64,000 bases of DNA, from assembly GCF_938010525.1 (NCBI RefSeq), contig NZ_CALLVK010000024.1, positions 1 through 64,000 on the forward strand, written 5' to 3'. The translations under genes were made by a program, and so were the position numbers. The notes under the pieces were generated by a model, which saw only the letters and a program-made list of their open reading frames with translations, did no database searches and was not told the origin of the DNA. Origin of the DNA: Abiotrophia sp938010525. Lineage in GTDB: Bacteria; Bacillota; Bacilli; Lactobacillales; Aerococcaceae. This document shows, piece by piece, positions 26,734 through 35,004 of this stretch (within the stretch, counting starts at the first letter, position 1; every line of letters begins with the position of its first letter).

Positions 26734-29031
26734 CTAGCTACGTTTGACTTCAACCATACGGTATGGTTCGATGATGTCGTCAATCTTAATGTCGTTATAG
26801 TTTTCAATCATAATCCCGCACTCAAAGCCCTTAGTAACTTCTTTGGCATCGTCTTTGAAGCGTTTGAGACTAGCTAGTTCGCCTTCATAGATGACAATGT
26901 TGTCACGAATAATCCGAACCTTGCTGTTACGTTGGATGAAACCATCCAAGACATAAGAACCTGCAATGGTCCCAACCTTAGAAACGACGAAGGTTTCACG
27001 TACAACCACTTGACCGGTAATTTCTTCCACGTACTCAGGATCCAACATACCCTTCATGGCTGTTTCGATCTCCTCGATCACATTATAGATAATGCGGTGG
27101 AGACGAATGTCGATTTCGTTATCGTTGGCCAAGGAACGAGCTTGTGGCGTAGGACGTACGTTAAAGCCGATAACAATAGCACCTGAAGCTTGAGCTAGGG
27201 TAATATCACTTTCATTGATGGCACCTACCGCTTGGTGGATAATGTCAACGCGGACGCCTTCAACATCAATCTTCTGAAGACTTGCTGATAAGGCTTCAAC
27301 GGAACCTTGCACGTCCCCTTTGATGATGACATTAACAGACTTGAGCTCGCCTTCTTGCAGGCTCTCGAACAAGTTATCCAAGGTCACCTTCTTCTTAAGG
27401 TCACGCATAGCCAACTGAGCACGTTTAGCACGTTCTTCACCTGCCGCACGAGCAGATTTTTCGTCTGGGAAGACTACAAAGAGGTCACCCGCTTGCGGCG
27501 CGTCATTCAAACCAGTAATTTCAACTGGCGTTGCTGGGCCCGCTTGGCGAATACGACGACCAGCGTCGTTAACCATGGTACGGACTTTACCGTAGGCATT
27601 TCCGACGACGATTGGATCCCCCACCTGAAGGGTCCCTTGTTGTACCAAGAGGGTTGCAGTTGAACCCTGAGACTTGTCTAAACGGGCTTCGATAACGGTC
27701 CCGATAGCCAAGCGTTGAGGATCAGCCTTCAATTCTTCCACTTCAGAAACTAAAAGAATCATCTCTAAGAGTTCTTCAATGTTTTGATTGAACTTAGCAG
27801 AAATTGGCACGAAGATGGTTTCCCCACCCCATGCTTCTGGAATCAAACCGTGCTCGGTTAATTCTTGCATGACACGATCAGGGTTAGCCCCTGGCTTATC
27901 AATCTTGTTAATAGCAACGATGATTGGAACATCAGCCGCTTTGGCGTGGTTAATAGCTTCAACCGTTTGAGGCATGACCCCGTCATCCGCTGCTACCACG
28001 ATGATGGTGATGTCAGTAACATCCGCACCACGGGCACGCATGGTGGTGAAGGCCTCATGACCAGGCGTATCCAAGAAGGTAATTAACTTGTCGTTAATCT
28101 TAACTTGGTAGGCCCCGATGTGCTGAGTGATCCCGCCGGCTTCACCTTCGGAAACGTTGGTATTACGCAATTGGTCCAAGAGAGTGGTTTTACCATGGTC
28201 GACGTGACCCATAATGGTCACAACTGGTGGACGTGTGACTAAGTTTTCAGGCTTAATTTCTTCTTGGGCGAAGTGACGTTCCAAGTCAGCATTATCAATG
28301 ACCACTTTTTCTTCCGCTTCTACCCCATATTCCATGGCAATTAATTCGATAACTTCCTTGGAAAGCGCTTGGTTTTGGTTGGCCATAACCCCTAACATAA
28401 GAAGTTTCTTGATGATTTCACTAGCGTCACGGTGGAAGAGCTTAGCAATCTCTTGGATATTCATACCTTCCGTGTAGACTAACTTCTCTGGCAATTCCTT
28501 ATGCTTACGAGCAGTAATCCCCTTGGATTCGGTCACGTTAGCATTTTGACGGTTGTGACGGCCACGGTTCTTACGGCGGCTACCACCACCGCGGCGGTTA
28601 GAGTCAAAGTCTGATTGGTTATGACGTTGATTTTGGTTGTTAGACTGTTGGCCATTGTGGCGGTTGCCTTCAGGCTTAGCCTTGGCTTGGCCTTCGTGGT
28701 TTTTAGCAGACTCTTGGCCATGTGGCTTCTTAGCTTGCTTGTTGCCTTGGTGGGCTTGATTTTGGCCTTTGTTTTCAGACTGTTTGTGACCTTGCTTGGC
28801 TTCAGGCTTAGCCTTAGGCGCTTGCTTGTCTTGTTTTGGCTTTTGCGTAGCTTTCTCTGCCGGCGCAGCCTTTGGTTGACGCAGTAAGCGTTCCAATTCT
28901 TGAGTTTGTCCCTCGGTCATGGAGGACATATGGCTATTGAATTCAATACCATTTTTCTTTGCCAATTCTAATACAGCCTTGGAGCTCATATTATGTGCTT
29001 TGGCAAATTCATATACGCGACTAACTGTCAT
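26734..29031 (-). CDS. infB: Translation initiation factor IF-2
   Basis: GTPase that places initiator tRNA on the ribosome. 765 aa: a first IF2_N motif (VYEFAKAHNMSSKAVLELA), a low-complexity Gln/Lys/Asn-rich linker (about 50-170), a second IF2_N region (GMNIQEIAKLFHRDASEIIK), the G domain (MGHVDHGKTTLLD, DTPGHEAFT, NKIDKPGANPDR) and domains II-IV ending in DDIIEPYRMVEVKRS. GGAAGGTG precedes the ATG. Confidence 0.98.
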   Translation of the reverse strand: MTVSRVYEFAKAHNMSSKAVLELAKKNGIEFNSHMSSMTEGQTQELERLLRQPKAAPAEKATQKPKQDKQAPKAKPEAKQGHKQSENKGQNQAHQGNKQAKKPHGQESAKNHEGQAKAKPEGNRHNGQQSNNQNQRHNQSDFDSNRRGGGSRRKNRGRHNRQNANVTESKGITARKHKELPEKLVYTEGMNIQEIAKLFHRDASEIIKKLLMLGVMANQNQALSKEVIELIAMEYGVEAEEKVVIDNADLERHFAQEEIKPENLVTRPPVVTIMGHVDHGKTTLLDQLRNTNVSEGEAGGITQHIGAYQVKINDKLITFLDTPGHEAFTTMRARGADVTDITIIVVAADDGVMPQTVEAINHAKAADVPIIVAINKIDKPGANPDRVMQELTEHGLIPEAWGGETIFVPISAKFNQNIEELLEMILLVSEVEELKADPQRLAIGTVIEARLDKSQGSTATLLVQQGTLQVGDPIVVGNAYGKVRTMVNDAGRRIRQAGPATPVEITGLNDAPQAGDLFVVFPDEKSARAAGEERAKRAQLAMRDLKKKVTLDNLFESLQEGELKSVNVIIKGDVQGSVEALSASLQKIDVEGVRVDIIHQAVGAINESDITLAQASGAIVIGFNVRPTPQARSLANDNEIDIRLHRIIYNVIEEIETAMKGMLDPEYVEEITGQVVVRETFVVSKVGTIAGSYVLDGFIQRNSKVRIIRDNIVIYEGELASLKRFKDDAKEVTKGFECGIMIENYNDIKIDDIIEPYRMVEVKRS

Positions 29032-29069
29032 TGTCTCACCTTCCTATTCCTAAGAATTGGTCAGTAGGG

Positions 29070-29366
29070 CTAATAGGAAAGATAGGTCTTAGCCATCCCC
29101 TGGTTGGTGATGGCCACGATTGAACGAGTCTTTCCCACAGCGTGACTGATTTGTTCTCGGTTAAATGTCATTTCTAGTGGAACATGATAGCGCTGGGACC
29201 AATCCTGATAACGTGTACGGGTAGCGTCACTTGCATCTTGGGCACAGATGACCAAGGCCACACGCCCGCGTTTAATGGCTTTCTCGACGAGTTCGTCACC
29301 ACTAATCAGGTTACCCGACCGGTTGGCCAGACCTAACATGTTCAGTTTCTTTTGTTCTGGTGTCAT
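29070..29366 (-). CDS. L7Ae-family RNA-binding protein YlxQ
   Basis: 98-aa protein of the L7Ae/L30e/Gadd45 fold, the kink-turn binding family: LGLANRSGNLISGDELVEKAI, ALVICAQDAS, VGKTRSIVAITNQGMAK. Its ATG overlaps the ylxR stop (ATGA), so translation is coupled. The position between ylxR and infB is the standard Firmicutes nusA-operon arrangement; the RNA partner is not settled. Confidence 0.9.
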   Translation of the reverse strand: MTPEQKKLNMLGLANRSGNLISGDELVEKAIKRGRVALVICAQDASDATRTRYQDWSQRYHVPLEMTFNREQISHAVGKTRSIVAITNQGMAKTYLSY

Positions 29367-29668
29367 AGTAATTCTTTACGCGCCTGTTGATGATCAATAT
29401 AGGCATAGAGTTCATCGTAGAAGGCGTCATCCACTTTCATACTGAAAGCACGGTCAAAGGTCCGTTTCTTCTTGGCTTCCAAGGCCAGATTACGGTCTAG
29501 GCCAATATAGGCACCACGACCATTTTGACGACCACTTGGATCAATCGAAATCTGTCCTTCTTTGGATTTGACCACCCGTACCAGTTCCTTCTTAGGGAAC
29601 ATGGTCTGGGATACAATACATTTACGCATTGGCACCTTACGTGGTGCTTGCTGTTTCTTCGTTTGCAT
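29363..29668 (-). CDS. rnpM: YlxR family RNA-binding protein (RnpM)
   Basis: 101-aa basic protein with the DUF448 core: KVPMRKCIVSQTMFPKKELVRVV, SGRQNGRGAYI and a C-terminal helix. Work in Bacillus identified this family as an RNase P modulator; that role is transferred by homology and position only. GGAGG precedes the ATG; it lies between nusA and ylxQ. Confidence 0.9.
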   Translation of the reverse strand: MQTKKQQAPRKVPMRKCIVSQTMFPKKELVRVVKSKEGQISIDPSGRQNGRGAYIGLDRNLALEAKKKRTFDRAFSMKVDDAFYDELYAYIDHQQARKELL

Positions 29669-29691
29669 CGGGTCCCCTCCTTCGCTCAGCC

Positions 29692-30882
29692 CTATTCTTC
29701 GCCAGCAGGTTCAGATTCAAGCTTTAGATCTTCTACTTCAACTGCTTGGTCCACTGCTTCAGCTGGAAGTTCTTCTGCTAAATCCTCTTGACCAACTTCA
29801 GCTGCAGCTTGAGCCTCCAGCGCTAAGGCTGCTTGCTCTTCTAAGTAGTCAGCATAAGAAGATTCTGACTTGATATCAATCTTATAGGTAGTCAAGCGAG
29901 CTGCTAGGCGGGCATTTTGACCACGTTTACCGATGGCCAAGGATAATTGGTTATCCGGTACTACCACGATGCAGGCATGCGCTTCTTCGTTGAAATCAAC
30001 CTTGATAACTTGAGCAGGGCTCAAGGCATTTTGAATGAAGACAACTGGATCTTCATTCCATTCGATGATGTCCATATTTTCGCCGTTGAGTTCGTTAACG
30101 ATAGCTTGAACACGTTGACCACGTGGGCCCACACAGGTCCCAACAGGGTCGATATTCTTGTCGCGTGAACGCACTGCTACCTTGGCACGGTCACCTGCTT
30201 CACGAGCGATGGCCATGACTTCAACCGTACCATCGTAGATTTCTGGTACTTCCTGCTCGAAGAGGCGGCGCAAGAAATCATTATGTGCACGGCTGACCAC
30301 GATTTGTGGGCCTTTGCTTGTCTTATCAACCTTGGCTACATAAACCTTAATACGTTGATCAGGTTCAAATTGTTCGCTAGGGATTTGTTCCCCAAGGGGC
30401 ATGATAGCTTCCACACGGCCAATATTGACATAGATAAAGCGGTGATCTTGACGTTCTACCGTCCCGGTCATGATTTCATCTACATATTGACTAAATTCTT
30501 CGAAGATATTCTCCCGTTCAGCTTCACGAATACGTTGCATGATGACGTGCTTAGCTGTCTGAGTCGCAATACGACCGAAGTCCTTAGGTGTCACTTCGAA
30601 TTTGATTTTATCGCCAATTTCGTAAGCGCGGTTAATCTTGAGCGCTTCTTCTAGGCTGATTTCTAAGGTCGAATCATAGTTGGTTTCTACAACTTCTTTG
30701 ACCGAGTAAACCTTAATGGTGCCCTTATTCTCATCGAATTGGACCTCCACGTTTTGGGCTTGGTCATAGTTTTTCTTATATGCTAGAGCTAAGGCAGATT
30801 CCAGGGCTTCCTTAATGACTTGGCGAGAAATCCCCTTTTCTTCTTCTAAAACCTGCATTGCTTTAACAAGTTCCTTACTCAT
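29692..30882 (-). CDS. nusA: Transcription termination/antitermination factor NusA
   Basis: RNA polymerase-associated factor of 396 aa: N-terminal polymerase-binding domain (EEEKGISRQVIKEALESALALAYKK is its core), S1 domain (GTVERQDHRFIYVNIG), and two KH domains (VDPVGTCVGPRGQRVQAI-type DPVGTCVGPRGQRVQAI, IGKRGQNARLAARLT). It ends in an acidic Ala/Glu-rich tail of about 45 residues instead of the acidic repeats of proteobacteria. Second gene of the operon; a terminator-like leader hairpin upstream suggests autoregulation. Confidence 0.98.
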   Translation of the reverse strand: MSKELVKAMQVLEEEKGISRQVIKEALESALALAYKKNYDQAQNVEVQFDENKGTIKVYSVKEVVETNYDSTLEISLEEALKINRAYEIGDKIKFEVTPKDFGRIATQTAKHVIMQRIREAERENIFEEFSQYVDEIMTGTVERQDHRFIYVNIGRVEAIMPLGEQIPSEQFEPDQRIKVYVAKVDKTSKGPQIVVSRAHNDFLRRLFEQEVPEIYDGTVEVMAIAREAGDRAKVAVRSRDKNIDPVGTCVGPRGQRVQAIVNELNGENMDIIEWNEDPVVFIQNALSPAQVIKVDFNEEAHACIVVVPDNQLSLAIGKRGQNARLAARLTTYKIDIKSESSYADYLEEQAALALEAQAAAEVGQEDLAEELPAEAVDQAVEVEDLKLESEPAGEE

Positions 30883-30903
30883 TGTCTATCCTCCAGTAGT
30901 CTA

Positions 30904-31377
30904 TTAGAACTTAATAGCCAGACGCGCTTTGGCGATGGCTTGGCGTTCGATTTCTAGTTGTTTTTTGACAGTTTTAATTTGGACAGTCAGCGTAACTTTG
31001 TCATCTGTCACAGCTTCTAAAGTCCCTTCATGGCTCTTAGCACCGTGTTGTGGCGCATAGTAGTCTAAATGCACATACTCACCTATTGCCTCTCGCAAGG
31101 CTTGATCAGTTTTCAATGGCCGTTCCGCCCCTGGTGATGAGACCTCTAAGAAATAAGCCTCAGGAAATGGATCAGGCTTAATACTATCCAGATGTTCGCT
31201 GATTTGCTCACTGATGGCCGCACAGTCATCAATGTCAATCCGTCCTGGTTTATCCGCATAGATGCGAAGGAACCAAGACTTACCTTCCTTGACATATTCC
31301 ATGTCAACCAAGTAGCAGCCGTTGGCTTCTACTATCTCGGTAATGGCTGGTGTCACCTTATCTAAAATTGCACTCAT
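30904..31377 (-). CDS. rimP: Ribosome maturation factor RimP
   Basis: 157-aa 30S assembly factor with the RimP signature YVKEGKSWFLRIYADKPG, IDDCAAISEQISEHLD, YFLEVSSPGAERPL and a C-terminal SH3-like domain. GAGGTG precedes the ATG. First gene of the nusA-infB operon, as in most bacteria. Confidence 0.96.
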   Translation of the reverse strand: MSAILDKVTPAITEIVEANGCYLVDMEYVKEGKSWFLRIYADKPGRIDIDDCAAISEQISEHLDSIKPDPFPEAYFLEVSSPGAERPLKTDQALREAIGEYVHLDYYAPQHGAKSHEGTLEAVTDDKVTLTVQIKTVKKQLEIERQAIAKARLAIKF

Positions 31378-31399
31378 AGTTCACCTCATTCTCTCATGC

Positions 31400-31426
31400 A
31401 AAAAGAGCAAGCGTCACCGCTCACTC
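31400..31426 (-). terminator. Terminator-like hairpin (attenuator) in the rimP-nusA leader
   Basis: On the - strand GAGTGAGCG (31426-31418) pairs with CGCTTGCTC (31413-31405; two G-T pairs) around a GTGA loop, followed directly by five T. It lies between the promoter at 31454-31481 and the rimP start at 31377, so it can only affect this operon's own leader transcript. Attenuation of the nusA operon by NusA has, as I recall, been described in Bacillus. Confidence 0.75.
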
Positions 31427-31453
31427 CTTTCCAACTTGATTTCGACTGTATTC

Positions 31454-31481
31454 ATTATACCACAAAGAGCCTAAGTGTCAA
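31454..31481 (-). promoter_or_regulatory. Promoter of the rimP-nusA-infB operon
   Basis: On the - strand: -35 TTGACA (31481-31476), 16-bp spacer, -10 TATAAT (31459-31454), both consensus. Confidence 0.88.
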
Positions 31482-31498
31482 GCCTTTGGGCTTAGTTA

Positions 31499-32425
31499 CT
31501 AGGCGCGCACCCCAATTTGACGCTCCTTAACATGGATGAACTCCGTCACCATCTTGCAGTAAGGTGTATCAATGCCTAAGTCGGCCCCCATACGTGCAAC
31601 AGCCCCATTGATGTAGTCAATTTCAGTTAGGCGTTTTTGTTGAACCAGATCTTGGTGCATAGATGGATAGTGACCTGCTAACTTAACAGATAAGTCCACC
31701 AGGTACTGGTAGATTTTCTCTTCATCGAGGGCGATACCTTTGGCTTTGGCTACGGTGATGAACTCGTGCATGAGTTGACGAACAATTAAGCGCCCCTCTT
31801 CCGAAGAGAAGAATTCTGCAATGGTACAATCTGTTAAGGCACAAGTAGAGTTCATGGTCCCATTGACACAGGCCTTAGTCCAGATAGCCTTAAAGACTTC
31901 TTGGTCATATGTCGCATTAAGCCCAGCTTGGTTAAGTAAAGCTTCTACCTCTAGGCCAACTTCTTTACCGCTTGGGTCAAGCGCACAGAAATTAATGGTT
32001 CCGGAATCTTTGAGACGAACTTGCCCCGGACCGACTAGGACAGCTGTCCAAACGGTTACCCCCATCATAATATTGTGTGGATCCACGTATCGTTTAATGA
32101 CTTCTTCATGTCCTAAACCATTAAGTAAACAGAAAACCTTGGTGTGCTGATCACGTAAGTGTGCCGTTTCCTGCAAGGTTGTCTCCAATTGGTGGGCTTT
32201 GACGAAAAGAATCATGAGGTCACAGACAGGCGCATCCTGACCAAAAGGCCGAATATCTAAGTCTACCGTCTTGTCTTGGTCACCGGTAATAATTAGGCCT
32301 TTTTCTTTGATTGCTTGAATGTGGTCTTGCCAGCCATCGAACAAGACAACTTTTTGGCCAGCTTCAGCCATTTGGTAGCCGAAACGGCAACCCATTGCGC
32401 CGGCACCTACAATATAGGTCAACAT
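31499..32425 (-). CDS. panE: 2-dehydropantoate 2-reductase
   Basis: NADPH-dependent reduction of ketopantoate to pantoate on the way to pantothenate and CoA. 308 aa: N-terminal GAGAMGCRFG, FVKAHQLETTL and LNGLGHEEVI; C-terminal catalytic Lys in FKAIWTKACVNGTMNSTCAL and the helix MHQDLVQQKRLTEIDYINGA. AGGAGG precedes the ATG. No other pantothenate gene is adjacent, so the annotation rests on family features; related 2-oxo-acid reductases cannot be ruled out. Confidence 0.9.
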   Translation of the reverse strand: MLTYIVGAGAMGCRFGYQMAEAGQKVVLFDGWQDHIQAIKEKGLIITGDQDKTVDLDIRPFGQDAPVCDLMILFVKAHQLETTLQETAHLRDQHTKVFCLLNGLGHEEVIKRYVDPHNIMMGVTVWTAVLVGPGQVRLKDSGTINFCALDPSGKEVGLEVEALLNQAGLNATYDQEVFKAIWTKACVNGTMNSTCALTDCTIAEFFSSEEGRLIVRQLMHEFITVAKAKGIALDEEKIYQYLVDLSVKLAGHYPSMHQDLVQQKRLTEIDYINGAVARMGADLGIDTPYCKMVTEFIHVKERQIGVRA

Positions 32426-32463
32426 AACAAGTTCCCTCCTATGTAAGTTTATTAACTAACTTC

Positions 32464-32472
32464 ATTATAGCA
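32464..32472 (-). promoter_or_regulatory. Extended -10 promoter of panE
   Basis: TGC then TATAAT on the - strand (32472-32464), 39 bp before the panE ATG and just after the frr terminator; weak -35. Confidence 0.65.
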
Positions 32473-32485
32473 CTTTTTAGGTAAG

Positions 32486-32526
32486 AAAAAAAGACGCAAA
32501 TCCTGCTATACAACAGAATCCACGTC
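32486..32526 (-). terminator. Terminator of frr
   Basis: 13-bp stem (32493-32505 with 32514-32526) with four G-T pairs and an 8-nt loop, then seven T on the - strand. Confidence 0.85.
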
Positions 32527-32535
32527 GATAAAGTC

Positions 32536-33093
32536 TTATTTTTCTAAGATTTCTTTTTCTTTTTCAGCCGTTAATTTTTCGATTTCTTTGACGAAGTCGT
32601 CTGTTAACTTTTGAATGTCTTTTTCCAGACCTTTCAAATCATCTTCGGTGATTTCCTTGTTCTTCTCTGCCTTCTTAGCATGGTCAATGGCATCACGACG
32701 GATGTTACGAACACGGACCTTAGCCCCTTCTTGTTCCTTACCAACGGTTTTAGCCAATTCTTGACGACGCTCTTGAGTCAAGGCAGGAATGACCAAACGC
32801 ACCACAGACCCATCGTTAGATGGCGTAATGCCCACATCACTCATTAAGATCGCTTTCTCGATATCCCCCAGGGTTCCTTTGTCATAAGGGGTAATCAAGA
32901 GCATACGCGCCTCTGGAATGGTGATGGATGCTAATTGGTTGAGGGGAGTTGGCACGCCATAGTATTCAACACTAATACGGTCTAAAATGCTGGCATTAGC
33001 ACGTCCAGCCCGAATAGAACCTAACTCGCGTTGGTAGGCGTCAACGGTCTTTTGCATACGTTGCTTAGTATCTTTGATTAATTCAGTAGTCAT
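32536..33093 (-). CDS. frr: Ribosome recycling factor
   Basis: Splits post-termination ribosomes together with EF-G. I start at ATG 33093 (MTTELIKDTKQRM), with AGGAGG upstream, giving the normal 185 aa; the frame extends 24 codons further without a signal. Motifs: ELGSIRAGRANASILD, YYGVPTPLNQLASI, LTQERRQELAK, VRNIRRDA. Normally the gene follows pyrH closely; here a toxin-antitoxin pair of more than 2 kb separates them and frr appears to have its own promoter. Confidence 0.98.
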   Translation of the reverse strand: MTTELIKDTKQRMQKTVDAYQRELGSIRAGRANASILDRISVEYYGVPTPLNQLASITIPEARMLLITPYDKGTLGDIEKAILMSDVGITPSNDGSVVRLVIPALTQERRQELAKTVGKEQEGAKVRVRNIRRDAIDHAKKAEKNKEITEDDLKGLEKDIQKLTDDFVKEIEKLTAEKEKEILEK

Positions 33094-33126
33094 TGAGACA
33101 GCCTCCTGCATATTTTGTACTAACTT

Positions 33127-33135
33127 ACTATAGCA
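33127..33135 (-). promoter_or_regulatory. Extended -10 promoter of frr
   Basis: TGC then TATAGT on the - strand (33135-33127), 34 bp before the frr ATG. The -35 is weak. Confidence 0.6.
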
Positions 33136-33267
33136 TAAATTAGTAGCAAAAAGTATTATCAACATGAAAAAGAAGAAATTTTATAACTTATACCACATCT
33201 AAATATTGAGGAACGAAAAAATTTACTGGATCAGAAACGTCTATCGACTTAAAATCTATAATATATA

Positions 33268-33296
33268 TTCTACACTTTATTGTCAGCGATGTAGAA
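33268..33296 (-). terminator. Weak hairpin after the toxin gene
   Basis: TTCTACA (33268-33274) and TGTAGAA (33290-33296) form a 7-bp stem right after the toxin stop; the sequence after it on the - strand is ATATATATT rather than a T-run. Confidence 0.4.
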
Positions 33297-33298
33297 CC

Positions 33299-34246
33299 CT
33301 AATTCCCTTCAATCTCTTGAAATAAACTGCTGATTTCCTCAAAAATTTTTATTGCTTTATCAAATTGTTGAATTTCATTGGTATATAGCAATTCCTCATG
33401 CAACGACTCATAATTACTCCGAATTTTATGAGAATCAAATTTCTCTTTCCATTCATCAAAATTATATGGTGAGTCAGGAATATATTTTTCATGTAGCTTT
33501 CTTTTTTTAATATAAAATTGATCAGTTTTTTTAGTTTTGTCTAACAATTCTTTCAATTCTGCTTTATTGACAAAAAGAGCTTTGATATCTTCATGCTCAA
33601 ATAGGCAAACGACATCGTATATATGTCGTACTTTAATATCTAAATTACCGTTAAAAGCATGACGTTTTACGGCGAGCACTTTATCCACAAACGTGCGAGT
33701 AATATCTAATACATTAACTTCAATAGGGGTTAGCTCGTATTTTTTAATATCATCAAGCAGTTTCTGCTCTTCCAAAAACTCATGAATATAGGTTTTTAGC
33801 TCCATTTTTTTGTATGGCTCTGGTCTAATTGAACTTGCAATTTCTAATTTTACTTTATCATGTTCGCCAATTCCATTGATCCATACATAAGAACTCTTTG
33901 CCTGCTGACTTCTTTCCGACTCGACTTTTTCCATACATAGGCCCGAACTCAATTTTTTTTCTATATCTTTTATACTACGTTCTATATTTTTTTTAGATTC
34001 GTCTGTTTTGTTTAAATAAGTTAAATCGATATCTTCAGAGAATCTATTAATTGTACCAGGATAACATTTACTAAGCGATGTTCCACCTTTAAAAACACAT
34101 TTATCCACATATTTACTATCTGATAATTGTTCTAAAATCATTACGATTAAATAGTCTCTTTTTATAGAGGTCACAGGGATATTACGCCATTCTGAAGTCA
34201 ATGTAGCTAAATCATTAAACATCTCACTATCTTCATGCAAATTCAT
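33299..34246 (-). CDS. AbiEii/AbiGii-family nucleotidyltransferase toxin
   Basis: 315-aa toxin component of an AbiE-type (type IV) toxin-antitoxin and phage-defence module. Residues 53-60 (KGGTSLSK) and 71-74 (EDID) are the nucleotidyltransferase motif and acidic metal pair; the family's later motifs are seen at 188-195 (DKVLAVKR) and 207-211 (RHIYD). All expected catalytic positions are present, so the protein looks active. AbiE-type toxins such as MenT modify tRNA or similar targets; the substrate here is unknown. Its start overlaps the antitoxin by 14 bp. Base composition is clearly more A+T-rich than the neighbouring ribosomal genes, suggesting transfer. Confidence 0.9.
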   Translation of the reverse strand: MNLHEDSEMFNDLATLTSEWRNIPVTSIKRDYLIVMILEQLSDSKYVDKCVFKGGTSLSKCYPGTINRFSEDIDLTYLNKTDESKKNIERSIKDIEKKLSSGLCMEKVESERSQQAKSSYVWINGIGEHDKVKLEIASSIRPEPYKKMELKTYIHEFLEEQKLLDDIKKYELTPIEVNVLDITRTFVDKVLAVKRHAFNGNLDIKVRHIYDVVCLFEHEDIKALFVNKAELKELLDKTKKTDQFYIKKRKLHEKYIPDSPYNFDEWKEKFDSHKIRSNYESLHEELLYTNEIQQFDKAIKIFEEISSLFQEIEGN

Positions 34247-34928
34247 ATAAGGACACCTTTGGCTTTTTATAATTTGTTAGTTTAGACAGATAAACATCAA
34301 TCGTATTCTGTACTTCATAAGTATCCAGAATTTTTTTTAAAAAGTTTAAAATATACTTTTGATATTTGGATTCCTTAAGAACTGTACATAAAGCATCATC
34401 ACTATACGAGTTAATAGCGAATTCTTCACAATACTGCATGAAACGTTTTTCATCAAGATCTTGAATATTCTCAATCTCGCTTAGAACCTCTAGCATAGCT
34501 ATAGTTTCTTTAATAGGTTTGGTAAATTCTAAATTGGCATATTTAATTGAAATGTTATTAATAGTATACTTATTGTGATTATTGTTAGTTATAATATGGT
34601 ATTTCTTGGAAACTTGACTTGTCAAATGTAATTGATTAAATAATTGGTAGCCTACAAACATCCCCTTATCATTTTTGATAAAATGATCTATAATTTCAAT
34701 TTCACTTGGTGATACAATACCAAATCGTGTATTTTTTGGTTTAGCATACACACCTTTACTTAGGCGTACAAGTCTTCCTTTTTCTTGATTCCGCTTTAAA
34801 ATCTGATAGTAGTTTTCTTCAGTAATAGCTTCATATTTATAAATGCTATCATAGAGTTCTTTCGCGAAAAAAATTTCTTTGTCTGGCATCTTTTCGATTA
34901 CCTCAGCAATAAAGGTTGCGTGCGTCAT
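34233..34928 (-). CDS. AbiEi-like antitoxin/regulator (DUF6088 type)
   Basis: 231-aa partner of the AbiEii-type toxin. The N-terminal 90 residues look like the winged-helix domain of AbiEi antitoxins (ILKRNQEKGRLVRLSKGVYA), followed by the effector part (GMFVGYQLFNQLHLTSQVSK, LEFTKPIKETIAMLEVL). In characterised AbiE systems the antitoxin also represses the operon. The ATG follows a run of seven G that acts as ribosome binding site. The operon has its own promoter with an inverted repeat on the -35. Family placement is from pattern recognition, not from a search. Confidence 0.82.
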   Translation of the reverse strand: MTHATFIAEVIEKMPDKEIFFAKELYDSIYKYEAITEENYYQILKRNQEKGRLVRLSKGVYAKPKNTRFGIVSPSEIEIIDHFIKNDKGMFVGYQLFNQLHLTSQVSKKYHIITNNNHNKYTINNISIKYANLEFTKPIKETIAMLEVLSEIENIQDLDEKRFMQYCEEFAINSYSDDALCTVLKESKYQKYILNFLKKILDTYEVQNTIDVYLSKLTNYKKPKVSLYEFA

Positions 34929-34952
34929 GTTTTCCCCCCCTAACTTAACCTA

Positions 34953-34981
34953 AGTATGTCAAATTCTCTTCTTTTTGTCAA
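34953..34981 (-). promoter_or_regulatory. Promoter of the AbiE-type operon
   Basis: On the - strand: -35 TTGACA (34981-34976), 17-bp spacer, -10 CATACT (34958-34953), 25 bp before the antitoxin ATG. Confidence 0.65.
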
Positions 34982-35004
34982 GTTTTTTAAAATTTAACTT
35001 GACA
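34976..35004. repeat. Inverted repeat over the AbiE promoter, operator candidate
   Basis: TGTCAAGTT (34976-34984) and AACTTGACA (34996-35004) are perfect 9-bp arms 11 bp apart. The first arm contains the -35. A near copy, TGTCAAATT, lies at 34958-34966 in the spacer. This fits autorepression by the antitoxin. Confidence 0.6.

Noticed and set aside
28533..28887. Frames overlapping the infB linker
   Set aside because: Compositional shadows of the Gln/Lys/Asn-rich IF-2 linker.
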